A DNA stretch of 64,000 bases, from NCBI RefSeq assembly GCF_003346865.1, contig NZ_QDKL01000002.1, positions 434,001 to 498,000 on the forward strand, in the 5' to 3' direction. The position numbers and the translations under genes were made by a program. Numbering within the stretch: position 1 is the first letter of the stretch; the number at the start of each line of letters is the position of its first letter. The DNA comes from Halobacteriovorax vibrionivorans. GTDB lineage: Bacteria; Bdellovibrionota; Bacteriovoracia; Bacteriovoracales; Bacteriovoracaceae. The notes under the pieces were generated by a model. It saw only the letters and a list, made by a program, of their open reading frames with translations, was not told where the DNA came from and did not search any database. This document shows, piece by piece, positions 62,020 to 64,000 of this stretch.

Positions 62020-63053
62020 TGGATGAATCCTTACAACTTCTATCAGAGCAACTAAGAGAGAAGCCTAGAAAATGGCTTGTTACTGGTGCCGCTGGATTTA
62101 TAGGGTCTAATCTTTGTGAGTTCTTATTAAAGAATAATCAAATAGTAGTTGGTCTTGATAATTTTTCAAATGGAAGAAGAGAAAATATTGAAGAAGTAAA
62201 AATGGTCTGTAATGAACATATTGATAACTTTCTCTTCCATGAGGGTGATATTAGAGACTTTGAGACTTGTGTGAAAGTCTCAAAAGATGTTGATCACATT
62301 CTTCATCAAGCTGCTCTTGGTTCTGTCCCTAGATCAATTAACTCCCCTGACTTGAGTCATCAATCAAATGTTGATGGTACCTTCAATATGCTAAACGCAG
62401 CAAGACAAGCAAATGTAAAATCATTTGTCTTTGCTTCAAGTAGTTCAGTTTATGGTGACAATGAAAAAGATTTCAAAATAGAAGATTCAATAGGAACACA
62501 ATTATCTCCTTATGCAGTAACAAAGCATGTATGTGAGCTCTATGGAAGAGTTTTTAATTTAACTTATGGACTCCCTACAATCGGAATTAGATATTTTAAC
62601 GTATTTGGGAAAAGACAAGATCCAAACGGAGCTTATGCAGCAGTTATACCAAAATGGATAGAGCGAGCTCTAACCGGTAAAGAACTAGAGATTTATGGAG
62701 ATGGAGAAACAAGTCGTGATTTCTGCTATATCGACAATGTTATTCAACTAAATATTAAAGCATCTCTAAATACAGATACGAATAACTTTGGACAAATTTA
62801 TAATTGCGCCCTTAGCAAAACAACATCTCTTAATACACTATCAAAACTCATCCTAGACAATATAAAAGAATACGCAGGAAAAGAGTTAGTAAGTGAAATC
62901 ACTTACAAGGATTTCAGAAAGGGAGATATAAAGAATTCCCAAGCTAATATTTCTAAAAGCATTGAAAAACTAGGATATCAACCAGAGGTTTATATCGAGG
63001 AAGGAATTAAAAGAACTGTTCAATATTATCTTTCAAAAAAAGAGAATATATAA
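62019..63053 (+). CDS. tviC: UDP-sugar 4-epimerase, TviC/WbpP-like
   Basis: Extended SDR epimerase: VTGAAGFIGSNLCEF (NAD site), ALGSVPRSINSP, ASSSSVYGDN with catalytic Ser and YAVTK with Y165/K169. The GSVPRS and long N-terminus are typical of the TviC/WbpP group that interconverts UDP-GlcNAc(A) and UDP-GalNAc(A). The ATG 62019 overlaps the tviB stop (TAATG) and has GGAG upstream; the TTG at 62007 is rejected. Together with tviB it supplies UDP-GalNAcA to the polymer. Confidence 0.9.
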   Translation: MDESLQLLSEQLREKPRKWLVTGAAGFIGSNLCEFLLKNNQIVVGLDNFSNGRRENIEEVKMVCNEHIDNFLFHEGDIRDFETCVKVSKDVDHILHQAALGSVPRSINSPDLSHQSNVDGTFNMLNAARQANVKSFVFASSSSVYGDNEKDFKIEDSIGTQLSPYAVTKHVCELYGRVFNLTYGLPTIGIRYFNVFGKRQDPNGAYAAVIPKWIERALTGKELEIYGDGETSRDFCYIDNVIQLNIKASLNTDTNNFGQIYNCALSKTTSLNTLSKLILDNIKEYAGKELVSEITYKDFRKGDIKNSQANISKSIEKLGYQPEVYIEEGIKRTVQYYLSKKENI

Positions 63054-63054
63054 A

Positions 63055-64000
63055 GTGAAAAGAGTAAATATCACGCTGGATTTTAGATTCGTTAGATATA
63101 ATGGCCAAGTTTGGACCAAGTCATCGTTCGATTATAAGTTCTGGCAAAGATACCTTATGACATTTGAGCACGTAAATATAATTGCACGGGTAGAAGACAC
63201 TGACTCACAAGTAGGCCTAAAACCAGTAACAGGAGAAGGTGTATCGTTTACAGAGATCCCCTACTTTCTTGGGCCAAAAGATTACTTCTTTAAAAGAGGA
63301 GCAATAAGAAAGAAATTAAAAGAGATTATCTCACCTAATGAAGCTTATATTATGAGAGTTCCATCCACGATAGCAGATATTCTTCAACCACTTCTGATGA
63401 AAAATAATATCGAGTATGGAATTGAGTTAGTAGGAAACCCGTACGATACTTTTAAAAAAGGCTCTTACAAACATCCGCTAAGACTTTTTTTCCAGTACTG
63501 GCTAACAAAGAATGTGAAAACACAAATCTTTCATGCAAAGAGTAGCTCATATGTAACGAAGACTTTTCTTCAGGAACTTTACCCAAATCAAAATAGAGAT
63601 AAGCAATTTAGCTATTCATCCATTTCTCTACTTCCAGAGCATATTGTTGCAGAAAAAGAATCTTTTAATAAACATAAGAAGCTTCTATTTATTGGTTCTC
63701 TTGAGTACTTAGTTAAATCACCTGATACACTAATTAAAGCTTTCTACAAGGCCTTACAAAGAAATAAAAACATTAGCCTAACAATGGTTGGAGATGGCAA
63801 GGAAAGAGCTGGGCTTGAGAGCTTAGTGAAAAGCTTAGGATTAAGTGATAAGGTTACATTTCTTGGCTTTTTAAACGGTGGAGAAGAAGTAAGAGCTGTT
63901 CTTGATGAGCACGATATTTATATCCTCACATCAATTTCAGAGGGACTACCACGAAGTATGGTGGAAGCAATGGCAAGAGGACTTCCGTGTATTGGAAGTA
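63055..64000 (+). CDS. Glycosyltransferase family 4-type, cut by window end
   Basis: Begins with GTG one base after the tviC-like stop and remains open to the window edge (about 315 codons visible). The C-terminal GT-B part is recognisable: KLLFIGSLEYLVKSPDTLIKA arranged around the donor domain start, LTMVGDGKERAGLESLV, VTFLGFLNG, and ILTSISEGLPRSMVEAMARG with the EX7E motif. The N-terminal half has the NITLDFRFVRYNGQVWTKS-type acceptor domain start. Donor and acceptor unknown. Confidence 0.82.
   Translation, partial: MKRVNITLDFRFVRYNGQVWTKSSFDYKFWQRYLMTFEHVNIIARVEDTDSQVGLKPVTGEGVSFTEIPYFLGPKDYFFKRGAIRKKLKEIISPNEAYIMRVPSTIADILQPLLMKNNIEYGIELVGNPYDTFKKGSYKHPLRLFFQYWLTKNVKTQIFHAKSSSYVTKTFLQELYPNQNRDKQFSYSSISLLPEHIVAEKESFNKHKKLLFIGSLEYLVKSPDTLIKAFYKALQRNKNISLTMVGDGKERAGLESLVKSLGLSDKVTFLGFLNGGEEVRAVLDEHDIYILTSISEGLPRSMVEAMARGLPCIGS

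Noticed and set aside
1..64000. tRNA, rRNA, CRISPR arrays, IS elements, prophage, toxin-antitoxin pairs
   Set aside because: None seen by eye on either strand; no transposase or integrase motifs among the protein-coding frames.

Overview
This 64 kb window is AT-rich, gene-dense bacterial chromosome. The gene content is Gram-negative: TonB-dependent and other outer-membrane barrels, lipoproteins, a TRAP transporter and a Wzx/Wzy-type polysaccharide locus. Composition, many secreted proteins of unknown function, secreted nuclease and peptidase genes and gene style suggest a Bdellovibrionota organism close to Halobacteriovorax/Bacteriovorax (marine predatory bacteria). This is inference: no rRNA or other phylogenetic marker is present. 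No tRNA, rRNA, CRISPR array, transposase or integrase was seen.

Left part (1-32.5 kb) is mixed housekeeping and accessory genes in short operons. It holds a HAD lipoprotein, an RlmM-like rRNA methyltransferase, a DUF2202 ferritin-like protein and secreted endonuclease I. It also holds a self-contained ArsR / Old Yellow Enzyme / luciferase-like monooxygenase module with two matching operators, a DctPQM TRAP transporter, a DODA-type dioxygenase plus QorB-like reductase pair, a cold-shock protein, two paralogous methyltransferases, and a transglutaminase-like domain fused to a predicted beta-barrel. Further genes are a LysR regulator, methylglyoxal synthase, RluF, an ABC1 kinase, an SDR/flavin-reductase pair, a MerR-controlled metallo-hydrolase with a typical 20-bp-spacer promoter, and a lipoprotein M23 endopeptidase.

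Middle part (32.5-47.7 kb) starts with a TPP riboswitch directly controlling a TonB-dependent receptor (probable thiamin uptake). It continues with a prepilin-like protein bearing a tail-fibre-like segment, a Cys/Met-type PLP enzyme, a complete mrpABCDEFG Na+/H+ antiporter operon divergent from nhaR, a four-gene cluster built around a HupE/UreJ permease and two His-rich exported proteins (probable metal uptake), and an RRM RNA-binding protein.

Right part (47.7-64 kb) is a surface-polysaccharide locus of four alternating transcription units. (1) A PglF-type dehydratase followed by a three-domain PglC-PglD-PglE fusion, which together would make and attach a UDP-diNAcBac-type sugar to undecaprenyl phosphate. 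(2) Wzx-like flippase, Wzy-like polymerase, a glycosyltransferase and a beta-helix carbohydrate-active protein. (3) A stand-alone SLBB protein, a Wzz/PCP-type protein and a BY-kinase-like protein with no recognisable Walker A. (4) An unknown protein, a PilZ (c-di-GMP) protein, TviB/TviC-like UDP-sugar dehydrogenase and epimerase, and a glycosyltransferase cut by the window end. The triple fusion, the apparent pseudo-kinase, the TPP-riboswitch receptor and the transglutaminase-barrel protein are the most noteworthy items.
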